From Bettongia penicillata ogilbyi (taxonomy: Eukaryota > Chordata > Mammalia > Diprotodontia > Potoroidae), in the NCBI GenBank assembly GCA_023548195.1, contig JAJHZJ010000061.1:5290297-5354296 (forward strand): 64,000 nucleotides of DNA, in the 5' to 3' direction. The notes below the pieces were generated by a model, which was not told where the DNA came from, did not search any database, and saw nothing but the letters and a program-made list of their open reading frames with translations. The translations under genes were made by a program, and so were the position numbers. The first letter of the stretch is position 1, and each line of letters starts with the position of its first letter. Of this stretch, positions 11,821 to 25,060 are shown piece by piece.

Positions 11821-12599
11821 TCACAATTTATTCTTTTTATATATATATAAATTTATTTATTAAACTTTTTACATTCATTTTCACAAAATTTGGGGTTCCA
11901 AATTATCTTCCCATTTGTCCCCCTCCCACCACCCCCAATACACCTCCCTTCTCTTGTCCTCATCTTCTCCTTTGGCCTGTAGGGCCAGATAACTTTCTAT
12001 TCCCCATGTATTTCTTATATCCTAGTAGCAAGAACAATACTCGACAGTTTTTCCTAAAACTTTGAGTTCCAGCTTCTCCCCATCCCTCCCTCCCCACCCA
12101 CTCCCCACTTGGGAAGGCAGGCAATTCAATATAGGCCATATCTGTGTGTTTTGCAAATGACTTCGATAATAGTCGCGATGTGTAAGACTAATTATATTTC
12201 CCTCCATCCTATCCTGCCCCCCGTTGTTTCTATTCTGTCTTTTGATCCTGTCCCTCCCCCAAGAGTATTGACTTCAAATTGCTCCCTCCTCCCCATTGCC
12301 CTCCCTTCCATCATCCCCCCCCACCCTGCTTATCTCCTTCTCCCCCACTTTCCTGTATTGTAAGATAGGTTTTCATACCAAAATGAGTGTGCATTTTATT
12401 CCTTCCTTTAGTCAAATGTGATGAGGGTAAACTTCATGTTTTTCTCTCAGTTCTCCTCTTTTTCCCTCCACTAAAAAGTCTCCTGCTTGCCTCTTGAATG
12501 AGATATAATTTGCCCCATTCCATTTCACCCTCTCCTCCCAATATATTTCTCTCTCACCGTTTACCTTAATTTTTTAAAGATATGATCCCTTCCTATTCA

Positions 12600-12705
12600 A
12601 TTCACTCTGTGCTCTCTGTCTCTGTGTGTGCATGCATGTGTGTGTGTGTGTATGCATGCATGTACGTGTGGTGTGTGTATGTGTGTGTGTATGTGTGTGT
12701 AAACC
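12600..12705. repeat. (TG)n microsatellite inside copy A
   Basis: An interrupted TG/TATG/GCATG array just downstream of the ORF1 stop in element sense. The same position carries an array in the 53236-55996 copy. Confidence 0.9.
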
Positions 12706-12854
12706 CACCAACTACCCAGATACTGAAAAGTTTCAAGAGTTACAAATATAGTCTTTCCATGTAGGAATGTAAACAGCTCAACTTTGTTAAGTCCCTTATG
12801 ACTTCTCTTTGCTGTTTACTTTTTCGTGCTTCTTCTCATTCTTGTGTTTGAAAG

Positions 12855-13925
12855 TCAAATTTTCTTTTCAGCTCTGGTCTTTTCATCAAGAATGCTTGAA
12901 AGTCCCTCAATTTCATTGAAAGACCATATTTTCCCCTGAAGTACTATACTCAGTTTTTCTGGGTAGGTGATTCTTGGTTTGAGTCCTAGTTCCTTTGACT
13001 TCTGGAATATCCTATTCCACGCCCTTCGATCCCTTAATGTAGAAGCTGCTAGATCTTGTGTTATCCTGATTGTATTTCCACAATACTGGAATTGTTTCTT
13101 TCTCGCTGCTTGCAATATTTTCTCCTTGACCTGGGAATTCTGGAATTTGGCCACAATGTTCCTAGGAGTTTTCTCTTTTTTGGATCTCTTTCAGGCGGGT
13201 GATCAGTGGATTCCTTGAATACTTATTTTGCCCTCTGGTTCTAGAATCTCAGGGCAGTTTTCCTTGATGATTTCATGAAAGATGATGTCTAGGCTCTTTT
13301 TTTGATCATGGCTTTCAGGTAGTCCCATAATTTTTAAATTGTCTCTCCTGGATCTATTTTCTAGGTCAGTTGTTTTTCCCATGAGATGTTTCATATTCTC
13401 TTCCATTTTTTCATTGTTTTGTTTTTGTTTTGTGATTTCTTGGTTTCTCAGAAAGTCATTAGCTGTTCCATTCTAATTTTGAGAGAACTCTTTTCTTCAG
13501 TGATCTTTTGAACCTCTTTTTCCATTTGGCTAATTCTGCTTTTGAAAGCATTCTTCTCCTCATTGGCTTTTTGAACCTCTTTTTCCAATTGAATTAGCCT
13601 ATTTTTCAAGGTGTTATTTTTCTGTCAGCATTTTTTTTTGGGTCTCCTTTAGCAAGGTATTGGCCCATTTTTCATGCTTTTCTTGCATGTCTCTCATTTC
13701 TCTTCCCAGTTTTTCCTCCACCTGTCTAACTTGATTTTCAGCTCTTCCATGGCCTGAGCCCACTGGATATTTATTTTGGATGTTTGGGATACAGAGACCT
13801 TGACTTCTATGTCTTTCCCTGAAGGTAAGCATTGTTCTTCCTCATCAGAAAGGAAAGGAGGAAGCATCTGCTCACCAAGAAAGTAACCTTCTATGGTCTT
13901 ATTTTTTTTCCCCTTTTCTGGGCAT
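12855..13925 (-). pseudogene. ORF1 of copy A, frameshifted
   Basis: The start codon is at 13923-13925. Pieces in different frames match the intact ORF1 at 54290-55357: the N-terminal NKTIEGYF segment, the coiled coil (13614-13832), the RRM-like block with NLKIMGLPESHDQKK (13203-13406) and the C-terminal domain with QFQYCGNTIRITQDLAAST (12855-13154). Small indels separate the frames, so no full-length protein can be made. Confidence 0.85.
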
Positions 13926-14604
13926 TTTCCCAGTCAGTTACTTGACTCCTGAGATTCCTCTCCACCCTCGCCTCACTAGAGCTTGGGGTGTGAGATTCAA
14001 ATACTGCTTCCCAGCCTCAGAGTTTTCAGTGGGGGAATGGGGGCGTGGGGAGGGGCGGGGCTGCTATTCAATATGATATCAAGTTCTGGTACTCTGGTGG
14101 GGGCAGGACCACCTCACAGGGCTCAGTTCCCTCGGGGGGTTTATGTGAAAACCTTCTAATAATGGATCCTGGGTCCTGCCTGCTTTGGGAACCCCTGGCC
14201 ACTGCTTCCTCCCAAGGGGGCCTGAGTTATGGAGACACCCTGCTCCCCTCTCGGCTGACCAGACAGGGTCTCTCACTGACCTGTGCGCCTGTGGGTTGAG
14301 GGACCTGCACGGCCTCCCAAGATTCCATCCCTGAAGCCTGCTTGGATCCGCTCCTCTCAGGACCACACGGCCAAGGCAGGGCTGGGCTCCACTCTGGGTC
14401 TAGTGTGTGATGCACCTTTCGGGTTGGTTTTTCAGGGTTCTCTGGAACAGAAATCTCCTCCACTCTGTTGTTGTGTGGCTTCCACTGCTCCAGAATTTGT
14501 TGGGAGTTCTTTTTACAGGTAATTTATGGGCTGTGGGTTCAGAGCTAGCATATGTGAATCTTTCTACTCTGCCATCTTATCTCCTCCCCTCACAACTTAT
14601 TCTT

Positions 14605-15059
14605 AGTCAGAATATAAGCTGTCCATTTCCTCTAAATTTCTATACATTGTGCCAATTAAACTTACCAACTGTGATAAAAAGAAGCTAATTCATTCTTTGA
14701 ATATTCTAATAATATACTTTATTTCTTTTAAAAATACAGGAGTATAGAAATGATGTTTTCTGGCTTCCCACCAGAAAGCTGTTTTCAAATTAAAATATTC
14801 ATATTTGTTAGGCTCAAAATTTAAGAGGTGCTTTCCTGTCTGTTTGATTGTTTGACAGAAACTTGTAGACTTCAAGAACTCTACCAAATTTCTATTGCTC
14901 TATTGGAGAAAAAACTCTTTTATTTTTGAACTTAACAAAGATGAACATTTCATTCAATATAAAAAGATTAAAATAGGATTGCAAATGACTCTGTGAACTT
15001 CTCTTACATAGTTTGTTTTTCAAGTTTTTAGCTCTTGAGAGTTGAATGTACTTTATCCA
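14605..15059. other. AT-rich spacer between two HAL1-like insertions
   Basis: No reading frame or repeat recognised. Parts may be an old LINE tail, since they loosely resemble 17690-17900, but this is not secure. Confidence 0.35.
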
Positions 15060-15075
15060 TTTGTGAAATAATCTT

Positions 15076-17607
15076 TTTTTGTGTGTGAGTTGATTTTTAA
15101 AATTTATTTATTTTTGGTTTCCACATGATTTTGAGTTCCAAATTTTCTCCCCATCTCTCCACTTGCCCCACCCCAAGACATTTTCTTGTTCAATTTTCTT
15201 GTAGGGCAAGATAGATTTCTATACTCCAATACCTGCATTTTTTTATTTCCCAGTTGCATGTAAAAACAACTTTTAACATTCGTTTTTAAAACTTTGAGTT
15301 CCAACTTCTCTCCCTTCCTCCTTCCCCACCTATCCCCACTGAGAAGGCAAGCAATTTAATATAGGTTATACGTGGGTAGTTATGCAAAAGACTTCCACAA
15401 AAGTCATGTTGCGAAAGACTAACTATATTTCCTTCCATCCTATCCTGCCCCCCATTTATTCTATTCTCTCTTTTGACCTTGTCCCTCCCCAAAAATGTTT
15501 ATTTTTAATTACTCCTCCTCCCATTTGCCCTCCCTTCTATCATCCCTATGCACCACATTTATCCCCTTCTCCCCTACTTTCCTGTAGTGTAGGATAGATT
15601 TTCATACTAAATTGAATATGCATGTTATTTCCTCCTTAAGTCAAATGTGATAAGAGTAAGGTTCACTTTTGCCCTCTAACATACCCCCTTTCCACCTCCA
15701 TTGAAAAAGCTTTTCCTTGCCTCTTTTGTGTGAGATAATTTGGCCCATTCCATTTCTCCCTTTCTCCTCCCAATATATTCGTCTCTCATACCTTAATTTT
15801 GTTTTTTTAAGTATCATCCCTTCATATTCAACTCACCCTGTGCCTTCTGTCTTTATGTATATAATCCCTCCAACTACCCAAATACTGAGAAAAGTCTCAA
15901 GAATTACAAATATTATCTTTCCATGTAGGAATGTAAACAGTTCAACTTTAGTAAGTTCCTTATAATTTCTCTTTCCTATTTACCTTTTCATGCTTCTCTT
16001 GATTCTTTAAGTCAAATTTTCTATTCAGCTCTGGTTTTTTCATCAAGAATGCTTGAAAGTCCTCTATTTCATTGAATGACTATTTTCCCCCTGAAGTATC
16101 ATACTCAGTTTTGCTGGGTAGGTGATTCTTGATTTTAATCCTAGCTCCTTTGACTTCTGTAATATCATATTCCAAGCCCTTAATGTAGAAGCCACTAGAT
16201 CTTGTGTTATCCTAATTAAATTTCCACAATACTTAAAATGTTTCTTTCTGATGGTTTGCAATATTTTCTCCTTGACCTGGGAACTCTGAATTTGGCTACA
16301 ATGTTCCTAGAAATTTCTGTTTTCAGATCTCTTTCAGGAGGTGATTAGTGGATTCCTTCAATATTTATTTTACCCTCTGATTCTAGAATATCAGGGCAGT
16401 TTTCCTTGATAATTTCATGAAAGATGATGTCTAAGCTCTTTTTTTGATCATGGCTTTCAGGTAGTCCCATAATTTTTAAATTGTCTCTCCTGGATCTATT
16501 TTTCAAGTCAGTTGTTTTTCTAATGAGATATTTCACATTATCTGCTATTGTTTCATTCCTTTGGTTTTGTTTTCTAATTTCTTGATTTTTCATAAAGTCA
16601 TTAGCTTTCATCTGCTTCATTATAATCTTTAAGGAATTATTTTCTTCAGTGAGTTTTTGTATCTCTTTTTCCATCTGGCCAATTCTGCTTTTGAGGGCAT
16701 TCTTCTCCTCATTGGCTTTTTGGACCTCTTTTGCCATTTGGGCTAGTCTACTTCTTAAAGTGTTCTTTTCTTCAGCATTTTTTTGGGTTGACTCAGCAAG
16801 CAGTTGACTTGTTTTTCATGATTTTCCTGCATCATTCTCATTTCTCTTCTCAATTTTTGCTCTACCTCTCTTATTTGGTTTTCAAAATCCTTTTTGAACT
16901 TTTTCATGGCCTGAGACCAATTCATATTTTTCTTGGAGGCTTCAGATGGAGGAACTTTGACTTTGTTTTCTTCTGTTTGCATGCTTTGGTCTTCCTTGTC
17001 ATCAAAGTAAGACTCTATAGTCTGATTCTTTTTCTGGTTTTTGCTCATTTCCCCAGGCATATATTTGACTTTTGAACTCTTTGTCAATGTAGTTCTCTGC
17101 TTCCAGTGGGGATGGGGGTGTACTGTCAGCTGGCTCGATCCCCCCACAATCTGTGGACCTAGAGCTCTAGAAACCTTTGCTGCCTCTGCCCCTGCTATTG
17201 CTGTGGCTGCTGCGGGTTCCTTCATCCCCTCTCTGCTCTGCCACCCTGGGGCTGAGGCTGGACCACTCCACTCTCCCACACTGGTCCCATAGGCTTTTCC
17301 CACTGACCTTCTAATTTGTCCTCAGTGTCCTAGGATCATAAAGTCTGGACTGCCACAGATGTGAGAGACTTAGTCTTCTCAGGTCCCCTCTGTGGTGTGC
17401 GGCCCCTGCTGGACTGTACTCTGCCCCCACCGTGGCATGACAGACGCTTCCAGGCTGTCTTGGGCTGGAGCTTTGCCTCACTTCCTCATTCTGTGGGTTC
17501 TGTAGCTCTAGAATTCGTTTAGGGCCATTGTTTACAGGTATTTGACTAGGCTTGGTGGGAGTGCTCTAGGAAGTGCATGCTATTACTCTGCCATCTTGAC
17601 TCTGCCC
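15076..17607 (-). mobile_element. HAL1-like ORF1-only retrotransposon, copy B (full length, older subfamily)
   Basis: It starts 'gggcagagtcaagatggcagagtaa' at the high end and ends in an A-rich tail. It carries an ORF1 and a 3' UTR of the same layout as copy A, again without ORF2. The flanks TTTGTGAAATAATCTT (15060-15075) and TTTGTGGCATAGTCTT (17608-17623) match at 13 of 16 positions, an aged target-site duplication. It lacks the internal CA array, and its ORF1 N terminus and 5' UTR differ from copies A and D, so it is a separate subfamily. Confidence 0.85.
16030..17048 (-). pseudogene. ORF1 of copy B, frameshifted
   Basis: The start codon is at 17046-17048. The first frame gives an N terminus with NQTIESYFDD at residues 8-17, then a coiled coil. 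Later frames at 16345-16737 and 16064-16261 give the rest of the coiled coil, the NLKIMGLPESHDQKK block and the C-terminal domain. At least two frameshifts break it. Confidence 0.85.
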
Positions 17608-17639
17608 TTTGTGGCATAGTCTTAAGGAACTATAATATA

Positions 17640-18032
17640 AGTAGTAATATTTGCTTCCCTTTGCTCTTAGGAACAATACAGATTTAGTAGAGTTCATGAA
17701 GCTACCAAGTATTTCCTTTTAAAAAAATTATTTTCTATTTTGAAAATAACAAGCATGAACATTTTGACATACAAAAAAGAGGAAAAGGGATTATCACGAA
17801 ACTTTGAATTTGCTATATGGTTTGCTTTTTTAAAAGTATATATTAAAATTTACAATGTCATAAGGGAACTACCCTGTTTGTGTCCCCTTTGGAATTGAAT
17901 TCTATTGCTTCTGTGTATTTATAAATGTTTCACTGAATGTTCTTCCCCCCTCCTTTTTTTGCATCACTCTTCCTGCCCAGTAACTCCCCTCCTCCAAATA
18001 GATATATTTATATATATATATATATGTGTGTA

Positions 18033-18063
<31 letters not shown>

Positions 18064-18285
18064 TGTTTATGTGTATGTGTCCAAGCAAGCCAAATAGATC
18101 AAAACTTTGGTCAGGACTTTAAAAAAAATTGCTTTATATTTGATCTTTTTTCTATGACCACTCTGCCAAGGTAGTGGCAGGGAAGTATATATCATCATCG
18201 ATCATCTGAAGTCATGATTAATCACTAAAAATTTATCAGATTTCTGAAGTCTTTCTAAATTTTTTTCCTTCACAGTACGCTGATC
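17640..18285. other. AT-rich DNA with a (TA)n(TG)n microsatellite
   Basis: A TA run at about 18000-18026 leads into a TG array to about 18080. The surroundings look like a decayed LINE 3' end, supported by the L1 ORF2 remnant that follows directly in minus sense. No gene is seen. Confidence 0.5.
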
Positions 18286-18289
18286 ATTG

Positions 18290-18610
18290 TTTAAATTGTT
18301 ATGCTGATTCTGCTTATTTCATTCAAGATGAGCCCATGTAAGTCTTCCCAGATTTCCCCAAATTCATTGTAGTAATCATTTCTTACAGCATAATACTATT
18401 GCATGTGTGTGTCCTTTCCTTCTGTCTTTGACTTTTTAAGATATATGCCTAATAGTGGTATTGCTGAGTCATAGCTACAGATTAGTACCTTACATTCTCC
18501 TTCCAAATTTCTGTCCAGAATGGTTGAACCCATTTAACAATTCATTAGTCTCCCTGGCCTCCCACAAAATTCCAACAACTATCCTTGGCTAATCTGAGAG
18601 ATGTAAGTTA
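18290..18610 (-). repeat. L1 ORF2 3' fragment
   Basis: It is collinear with 45040-45480. The plus strand shows 'aataatactattgcatgtgtg', 'ctaatagtggtattgctgagtc' and 'ttctgtccagaatggttgaacc', the reverse of the L1 ORF2 C-terminal coding region. Heavily decayed. Confidence 0.65.
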
Positions 18611-19612
18611 GGGCCTTACTTAGATTGTGAGCAAGGGAGGCGGAAGGTATTTCTTTCCTCTTCCTTTCTAGCAGCCATGGTAGCTACATACATAAACACA
18701 GCAGGGAGGGGTTTTTGTTGTCTGGGTGAGCCTAAGATTGGTCTTCAAGTTCTTAGAGGGCTGTTTGATCCACACTTATTACCCTTTACTATTTGGTCAA
18801 TAGTAATCGTGAGAGATGAATGTTTCAAGTCTCAGTAGTTACCTCATGAATTCAAGAAATTGGAAGTTGTTGAGTTAATGCTCCTCACTTGACAGGAGCT
18901 GCTACCTGAATTCTGTCCTTCTCCCTCCCCACCCCAGCCCCAATTAGAGGAGGAAAGGTGCAACACTACCAAGAGAAACTCCCAGAAGGATTCTAAGGAC
19001 TTCTAAAGAGGTCATGTTGTGGTCTTGTTTGTCAGGAGATCTAGATTTGTGATTTGCAGAGCTACTGGGGTCAGAAATGAAAATAAAAACCTGTTCCACA
19101 GTCCCTTGCCTCCCAATAGACTATAATAGGTGATGGGCATTTGTTCTACTTTCAAGAAATTATCATCTATTTATGAAATCTTTTGTGTTTTAAACATTCT
19201 TTTGTGGAGGAGGAAATAAATGGCTGTCCCATACTAGATATCTACTTTGTACACTGAACACCCTTTTTAAAGAAGAATCCAGTTAATCCTTCTTAGAAGA
19301 GACTCTTTAGAAATTTTCTTCAACTCCAGGGTGGGGTCCTAACGAACCAGAGAATTCAAGAAGAACCTGAACCCTCCCCTCTTTTAGGGCTCAGTCTCCC
19401 TCAGGTCTAAACATGGTCCACTTGAGCCCAGAGTCAGAGCCCCTTTCTCGACTACAGGTAACATTCTGGAGGCTCATCAATCATCAGTCCCCTTTGACAT
19501 TGCCCCCAGTCATGGAAACCAATAAAAGATTACTTCTTAATCCCAAATCACAAAAGCAATCCTTTTAGCAAGAGATTGTTATAACAAGCAACCCACAGTA
19601 AGATACCCAGCT
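18611..19612. other. No recognisable gene or repeat
   Basis: About 1 kb of average composition. The part at 19300-19570 ('gcccctttctcgactacaggt', then 'ccaataaaagattac') could be an old LTR, but I see no matching termini. No exon is supported. Confidence 0.35.
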
Positions 19613-19614
19613 CC

Positions 19615-19715
19615 ATCAGCTATTATATGAAAATTCACTTAAATCCAATTCACATGCAAGTCAAGACATCACCATCATGATGTCATTGATCCTTCACGAG
19701 AAGGATGAACAATAC
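19615..19715 (+). repeat. WSINE-like SINE tail fragment
   Basis: Its reverse complement matches the tail block of the copies at 3765-4130 and 32025-32345 ('gaccaatgacatca', 'gacttgca.gtgaattggatttaagtga'). Confidence 0.6.
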
Positions 19716-19734
19716 AGGTACAAAATAAAAGTAG

Positions 19735-20115
19735 CTAATTTGAGGGAAGAAGGCACTGGAAGCTGGGGAAATCAAGAAAGATCTTACATAAAGAGGTGGT
19801 GTTGGAGCTGAGCTTTGAAGGAAACTTTGAAGGAAGATTCTGGGAGGTAGATGTCGGGAGGAAAGACATTCCAGACTTGGGGAGATAGCTTGACCTAAGC
19901 AACAAAGATAGGAGATGCAATGTCACATGGAATAAACAGAAGGAAGACTAGTTTGACTCCACTGTAGTGTGCATCAAGGGGAATAATACAAAATGAGACT
20001 GGATAGGTTGATTAGGGCCAGATTGTGAAGGACTTTTGCAGGCCAGAGAGAGGAGTTTGCATTCAATCATAGAGATTCCCTCGAATTTTCCAAGCAGAAG
20101 AATAACATGTTGGTC
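19735..20115 (+). repeat. Ancient non-coding repeat family, member
   Basis: A characteristic purine-rich text appears: 'ggggaaatcaagaaagatctt', 'gagctgagctttgaaggaa', 'cattccagacttggggaga', 'cagattgtgaaggacttttgc' and 'agaggagtttgcattcaatc'. The same order recurs at 8260-8800, 24610-24900, 50990-51240 and 60990-61110. I recognise the family as a common old mammalian repeat but cannot name it with confidence. Confidence 0.6.
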
Positions 20116-20479
20116 AAAGCTGTGCTTGAATAATTGTAAAAGGTTATATCTGTGCACCACGAGCTGACAAGTTCTACCATGCTCAACAGCTTTAAATATA
20201 GGCCCAACATTAGCATGTCTATTTTCTACAGACAATTTATCTAATTTCACAGAGGCTTATCATCAGAGGGTTAAACACAGAGTGATGATTTTTCTTTTAC
20301 TGTTGACTGAATTCTTGGGCACAAAGAGCAAGTGATTATTATTTATGGAGGGAGCAAGCAACACAAAAGAATTACAGATCCTTGAAAGAGTGAAATATAA
20401 CTCTATCAATTAGATTGAAGCATTCTAATTAGCAACAGTTAGTATATGCACTATTCAACTTACTCATTTTCAAAGCCAA
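20116..20479. other. No recognisable gene or repeat
   Basis: AT-rich DNA without a supported feature. Confidence 0.35.
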
Positions 20480-20655
20480 TATGAGTTGTGGAAAAAGCCC
20501 TGATCTGAAGCTAGGAAATCTGCATTTGAATTCCAGTTTTGCTATTTACAAGTTGTGTGACCTTGAGGGACTTAATCCCTCTGGCTTCTGTTTCCTGGAC
20601 TCATGTTTGGACTAGATAGTCTCTGTTTCCCTTAACTTTCTGATCCTATGAGCAA
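20480..20655 (+). repeat. MIR SINE
   Basis: MIR landmarks are present: 'agttgtgtgaccttgaggga', 'ttctgtttcctgg' and 'actagatagtctctg'. Confidence 0.8.
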
Positions 20656-20929
20656 ATAAAATGTATTATATACACAGAAGACTAAAATTACAATACGAGA
20701 ATTTAATCTTTTTTTGGTGATTCAGAAGGCTGCTCAGTGTCTGCAGCACGTGCGCCATCATTATCATTAAGGACACCAATTATCAATGTAACCAGAAGTT
20801 CTGATTAAAGAGATTTCTGGTTATCCACATGTTAGATCACACAAAGTCAACTGTAGCTTTGGGGAACACTAAAATATTTCAAAATAGCCCCTTTTAAATG
20901 ACCACATGCAATAGATTTCTAATCACACA

Positions 20930-21335
20930 TTTTTCTTTAGCAATTCCTTCACCAAATACTGATTGAGGGCCAAGTGTTTTCAAGGTACTGAACTAAGAAT
21001 TTTGAGGAATACACAGATGAACGTGATAGCCCTTCCTCTCAAAAGTCTTTATATCTAGTAGTAGAAACAAGACATGCTAAAGCTCTCTAACTTATGACTG
21101 CAAAATAAGTACCTCCAGAGAAATATAAATGCTATGAGTTCAGAGGAAGAATATTAGTTTAAACTGCCCCCAGGGTTTCATGGATCAAGTGGTATTTGAG
21201 GTAGCACTAAGGATGAGCAGAAATCCAAAAGGTAGAAAGAACAGTGAGTTCATGCCATTAGAAAAGTGGCATGAACAGAGCATGGAAGAGAGAAAGAAAT
21301 GTTTGGGAATGGCAAATAATCTCGTTTGGCTGAGG
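20930..21335 (+). repeat. Ancient non-coding repeat family, decayed member
   Basis: It starts 'caccaaatactgattgagggccaagtg', the usual entry of this family, and continues with 'atagcccttcctctcaaaagtc' and 'gaacagagcatggaagagag'. More diverged than the 19735 copy. Confidence 0.5.
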
Positions 21336-21349
21336 GGTTCAGTATATCT

Positions 21350-21720
21350 TATGTTTTTGGAGAGGACCAAGGACATCACAGGGTGTTGCCTTGCTCGAGA
21401 GCCAATCAGATTTAAGTGAGGTGAAGTTGCACAAAGTCATCATCTTTGTTCTCTTTTCCAGAGTCATTAAAATCCAGTGGCAAAAACAAAATTCAAGATG
21501 ACTGACAGTGGCTCAGCATTCATGGATGACCCTAGAGCCTTCAACATTTACCTAAGCTCTAAGCATTCCACCTGCTACAGCTGCCTTAATACCCATTGGA
21601 ACAAATTGTTCTCATCTGCCTGTTCTAAGATGGAAGTCTTCATATGTTTGGGGCAGACATTTCCCTACTTCACCTATGGATCTGAGGTCCATCAGTTACC
21701 CTCAAGCTGATTTAGCTCAT
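21350..21720 (-). repeat. WSINE-like SINE, old copy
   Basis: It shares 'gagaggaccaaggacatcacagg', 'aatcagatttaagtgagg' and 'aaagtcatcatc' with the 3765-4130 copy. The region continues to about 21900 with sequence I cannot assign. Confidence 0.6.
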
Positions 21721-21919
21721 TTGCCAAGATGGTTACCAGAACATGGTCACTACACATAATATAGCTCCTTGGAGCCACAGGTGAGAGTTGAGTGCCAGGT
21801 AGACACCAAAGGTGGATGATGCCCTGAAGAGAGCTCAGCAGCCCTCACACCATAGGTGCCAGTCTTTGAACACTCCATACACTCTTCAGTCTGTGTGGTA
21901 GAAGGGGCGAATGTAGACT

Positions 21920-22435
21920 TGAACCAAATTGTCAAGGGCCTTGAATTAGGACCTTGGGACTTTACTTAGCACACAAGAAAGCCCTTGAAGATTCTCAAGC
22001 AAGGCATGGACAGGTTTAAAGCTTTTTAAAAATATTAATGTGACAGTAGTGCATAGGATAGTTTGGCATGGGAGAGGTTAGAGGCAAAGAAACTAGTTAG
22101 GTTCCTGTAATGGTCCAGGTCAGAAATAATGAGGGCCTAGACTAGGGTGCTAAAAGCATGGGTATGAAAAGGGACAAATGAACGATGTGTCATGGTGGAC
22201 AAAAGGGAAGCTCTTGATAATGCATTGGATGTAGAGTTGAGAAAGAAAGAGTTCAAAATGGTTTGAAGATTCTTAGCCTGCATGGTTGGTAGAGTTGTTA
22301 ACAGCAAATAGAATACTCACCAGGAGAACACTCATTTGCTAAGGAAAGAAGAAGGGTTCAGTTTGGGATAAGTGGAGCTGCTGGTATGTTGAAGTTTCCA
22401 AGTAGAAGCATCCGGCATCATAAATGTAATGTACA
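21920..22435 (+). repeat. Ancient non-coding repeat family, 3' part
   Basis: It contains 'gtcaagggccttgaattagg', 'ctgtaatggtccaggtcagaaataatgag', 'ggcctagactagggtgctaaaagc' and 'attggatgtagagttgag', the middle-to-end text of the family. Confidence 0.55.
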
Positions 22436-22439
22436 AAGA

Positions 22440-23930
22440 TATAATTTGTAGAATACTTTTATTGTTATAACCTCATATAATCTGCATCCAGAAATAAAAT
22501 GGTCACATTTCACTCATATCACAAAATAATTTGAATAAAAATATATCATTCTACATTGCCACAATACTCCTAGTGGGTTGCTTCAGAAAATTGATCAAAA
22601 TGTATATTTTTTCAGAACTATTGAAAACAACAATGGTGCAATTTTTACAGCTTATTTTTTTTAACCAATATGCAGACTTCTTAGTTTTATTTCTGAAACT
22701 GAATTGTTGATCAGATAGTATCATAAAATGCTGAGTAGAAAGAAAAAGATTCTGATGCTATTTTTCACTGTGGGCATTTTATATAGGTGCTTTTCACAAC
22801 AGCGTGCTTAATCGCTAATATCTGTGATAACAATAACAAACTAGAGAATGCAGCCCACAGCAGAGACTGAATTGGCAATACATTCCATGGTCATATGAAC
22901 ACAGAGGAAATATTCTACAGATTCCTTTCACTGCGTGCGTGAATGCTCATCTGGAGACTGAGCATCATGGGGTAACCAGGTAGCAAATTGAAGAGCTAAG
23001 CTCTCTAGCACTTGGGAAGAGGATAAGGTTGAAAGGATTCAGAACAACAGCATTTTTGGTTTTCTTAGAAGACTGGAATTTGTGTCAGCGGAGGCTACTG
23101 ATAGACCCCAAACATAACAGATCAGGAAGAAATATGAAACAAAATATAATTCAATTTCCTCACATTGTCTTGAACTCCTTCCCCTACTTGCTCTCTTTCT
23201 CCTTGGCTTGCTAATTCTATATTGGTGCCCTGCTTCGTTTTAATCACTGTTGTCAGCTTTCAAATGAACGTGATACTTGAGGTCTATGGGTCACTTAACA
23301 AGAAGTCAATAATTCTACCCAATTTAAATTTTTAAAAGCTGACTGTACATCTTTTGTGTTGTAAGCATGATAATGTGGCCTTCAGATACTTCAGGCTCTG
23401 CATCTAATAACCACCCTGGATATAAATCAAAGCTTTGATTTACATGTAGATGGTACCTGAGTACATCTAAAAATACTTTGGATTGCATTTGTATCCTGTG
23501 CTCTACCTCCTACAAAGAAATGCAACTGTTTGGTTAAATATTCCTCTGGGATGAAAACCACTTCCAAAGATATTCCTATATAAACATGGAAAATTGATAC
23601 TTGCCAAAATTATACTTCATGTATAAAATGCAATATTGAAAGACATATTAAAGACTCTTTCCACAATTGCTACTCATGTTTTTCTTTAATGCAATAATTG
23701 GTCTGTCTTATGAATTTTCAGTTATTTACATACTAAATAATGAGTATACAAGTTTCAAAGTTTGAAGCTGACTCTTTCAAAATTACAGTGTTAGAAATCT
23801 CTCCTGCCAATGTTTGCAGAAAATCTAGTCTGGAAAGTTCTATTAATAATGAAGTAAATCTAAACAACTCATTTTTACAAGTTTTGGTAGACCTATAGAA
23901 ACCTAGTAAACTTCAGAATTACTACAATTA
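22440..23930. other. Unique AT-rich DNA
   Basis: 1.5 kb with no repeat or exon recognised. It could hold non-coding elements, but nothing in the sequence proves this. Confidence 0.4.
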
Positions 23931-23936
23931 TTGAAA

Positions 23937-24605
<669 letters not shown>

Positions 24606-24609
24606 GTCA

Positions 24610-25060
24610 AAGATTTCAGTTTAATACATCTAAGTGTCTACACTAGGCACCTGGGGATACAAAGACTGTGTCTTATATGAGTGACACAATCTTTTCTCTC
24701 AAGGAACTCATTATCCAGTAGATAAAATGTAGATGAATGACATTAGAATATTATCCTTGCAGAGTAGGGACCAACGACGATCTTGAAGATATCTGAGGGA
24801 GCTGATTTCTGGATGTGTGAATGTAGGGGAGGGGAGGACTTAGGAGACAGAGTCAGGGAATACACACTGGAGGTGTCACCTGAACTAGGTCTTGGAGGGA
24901 AGAATTTCAACAGGCAGAATTCAATCAATTAATCCTTCAAAAAACATAAGAGGCCCTGTACTGGATGCTGAGATACAAAGAAAAAGCCAAAACAGTCTCT
25001 GATTCAAGGAGATGACATTCAAAGGTGGCAGAATGGGGAAAGTCCACAACAGGCATATGT
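24610..25060 (+). repeat. Ancient non-coding repeat family, two tandem partial members
   Basis: One unit runs at 24610-24910 ('ctcaaggaactcattatccagtag' ... 'ctgaactaggtcttggaggga'). A second starts at about 24925 ('aatccttcaaaaaacataagaggccctgtactggatgctgagatacaaag'). A third short start occurs at 25550-25650. Confidence 0.5.

Larger units (their letters stand above)
11836..14589 (-). mobile_element. HAL1-like ORF1-only retrotransposon, copy A (full length)
   Basis: The 5' end (high coordinates) reads 'ggagataagatggcagagtag', the L1-type start. It is followed by a GC-rich 5' UTR, a decayed ORF1, a (CA)n block, a pyrimidine-rich 3' UTR (plus-strand view) and a terminal A-rich tail. No ORF2 is present and there is no room for one. 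The insertion is bounded by TCACAATTTATTCTT (11821-11835) and TCACAACTTATTCTT (14590-14604), 14 of 15 matching. It is collinear with the copy at 53236-55996 and nearly the same length (2754 versus 2761 bp). Confidence 0.85.

Noticed and set aside
19300..19570. Possible LTR with 'ccaataaaag'
   Set aside because: No paired copy, terminal motif or target duplication could be found in the window.
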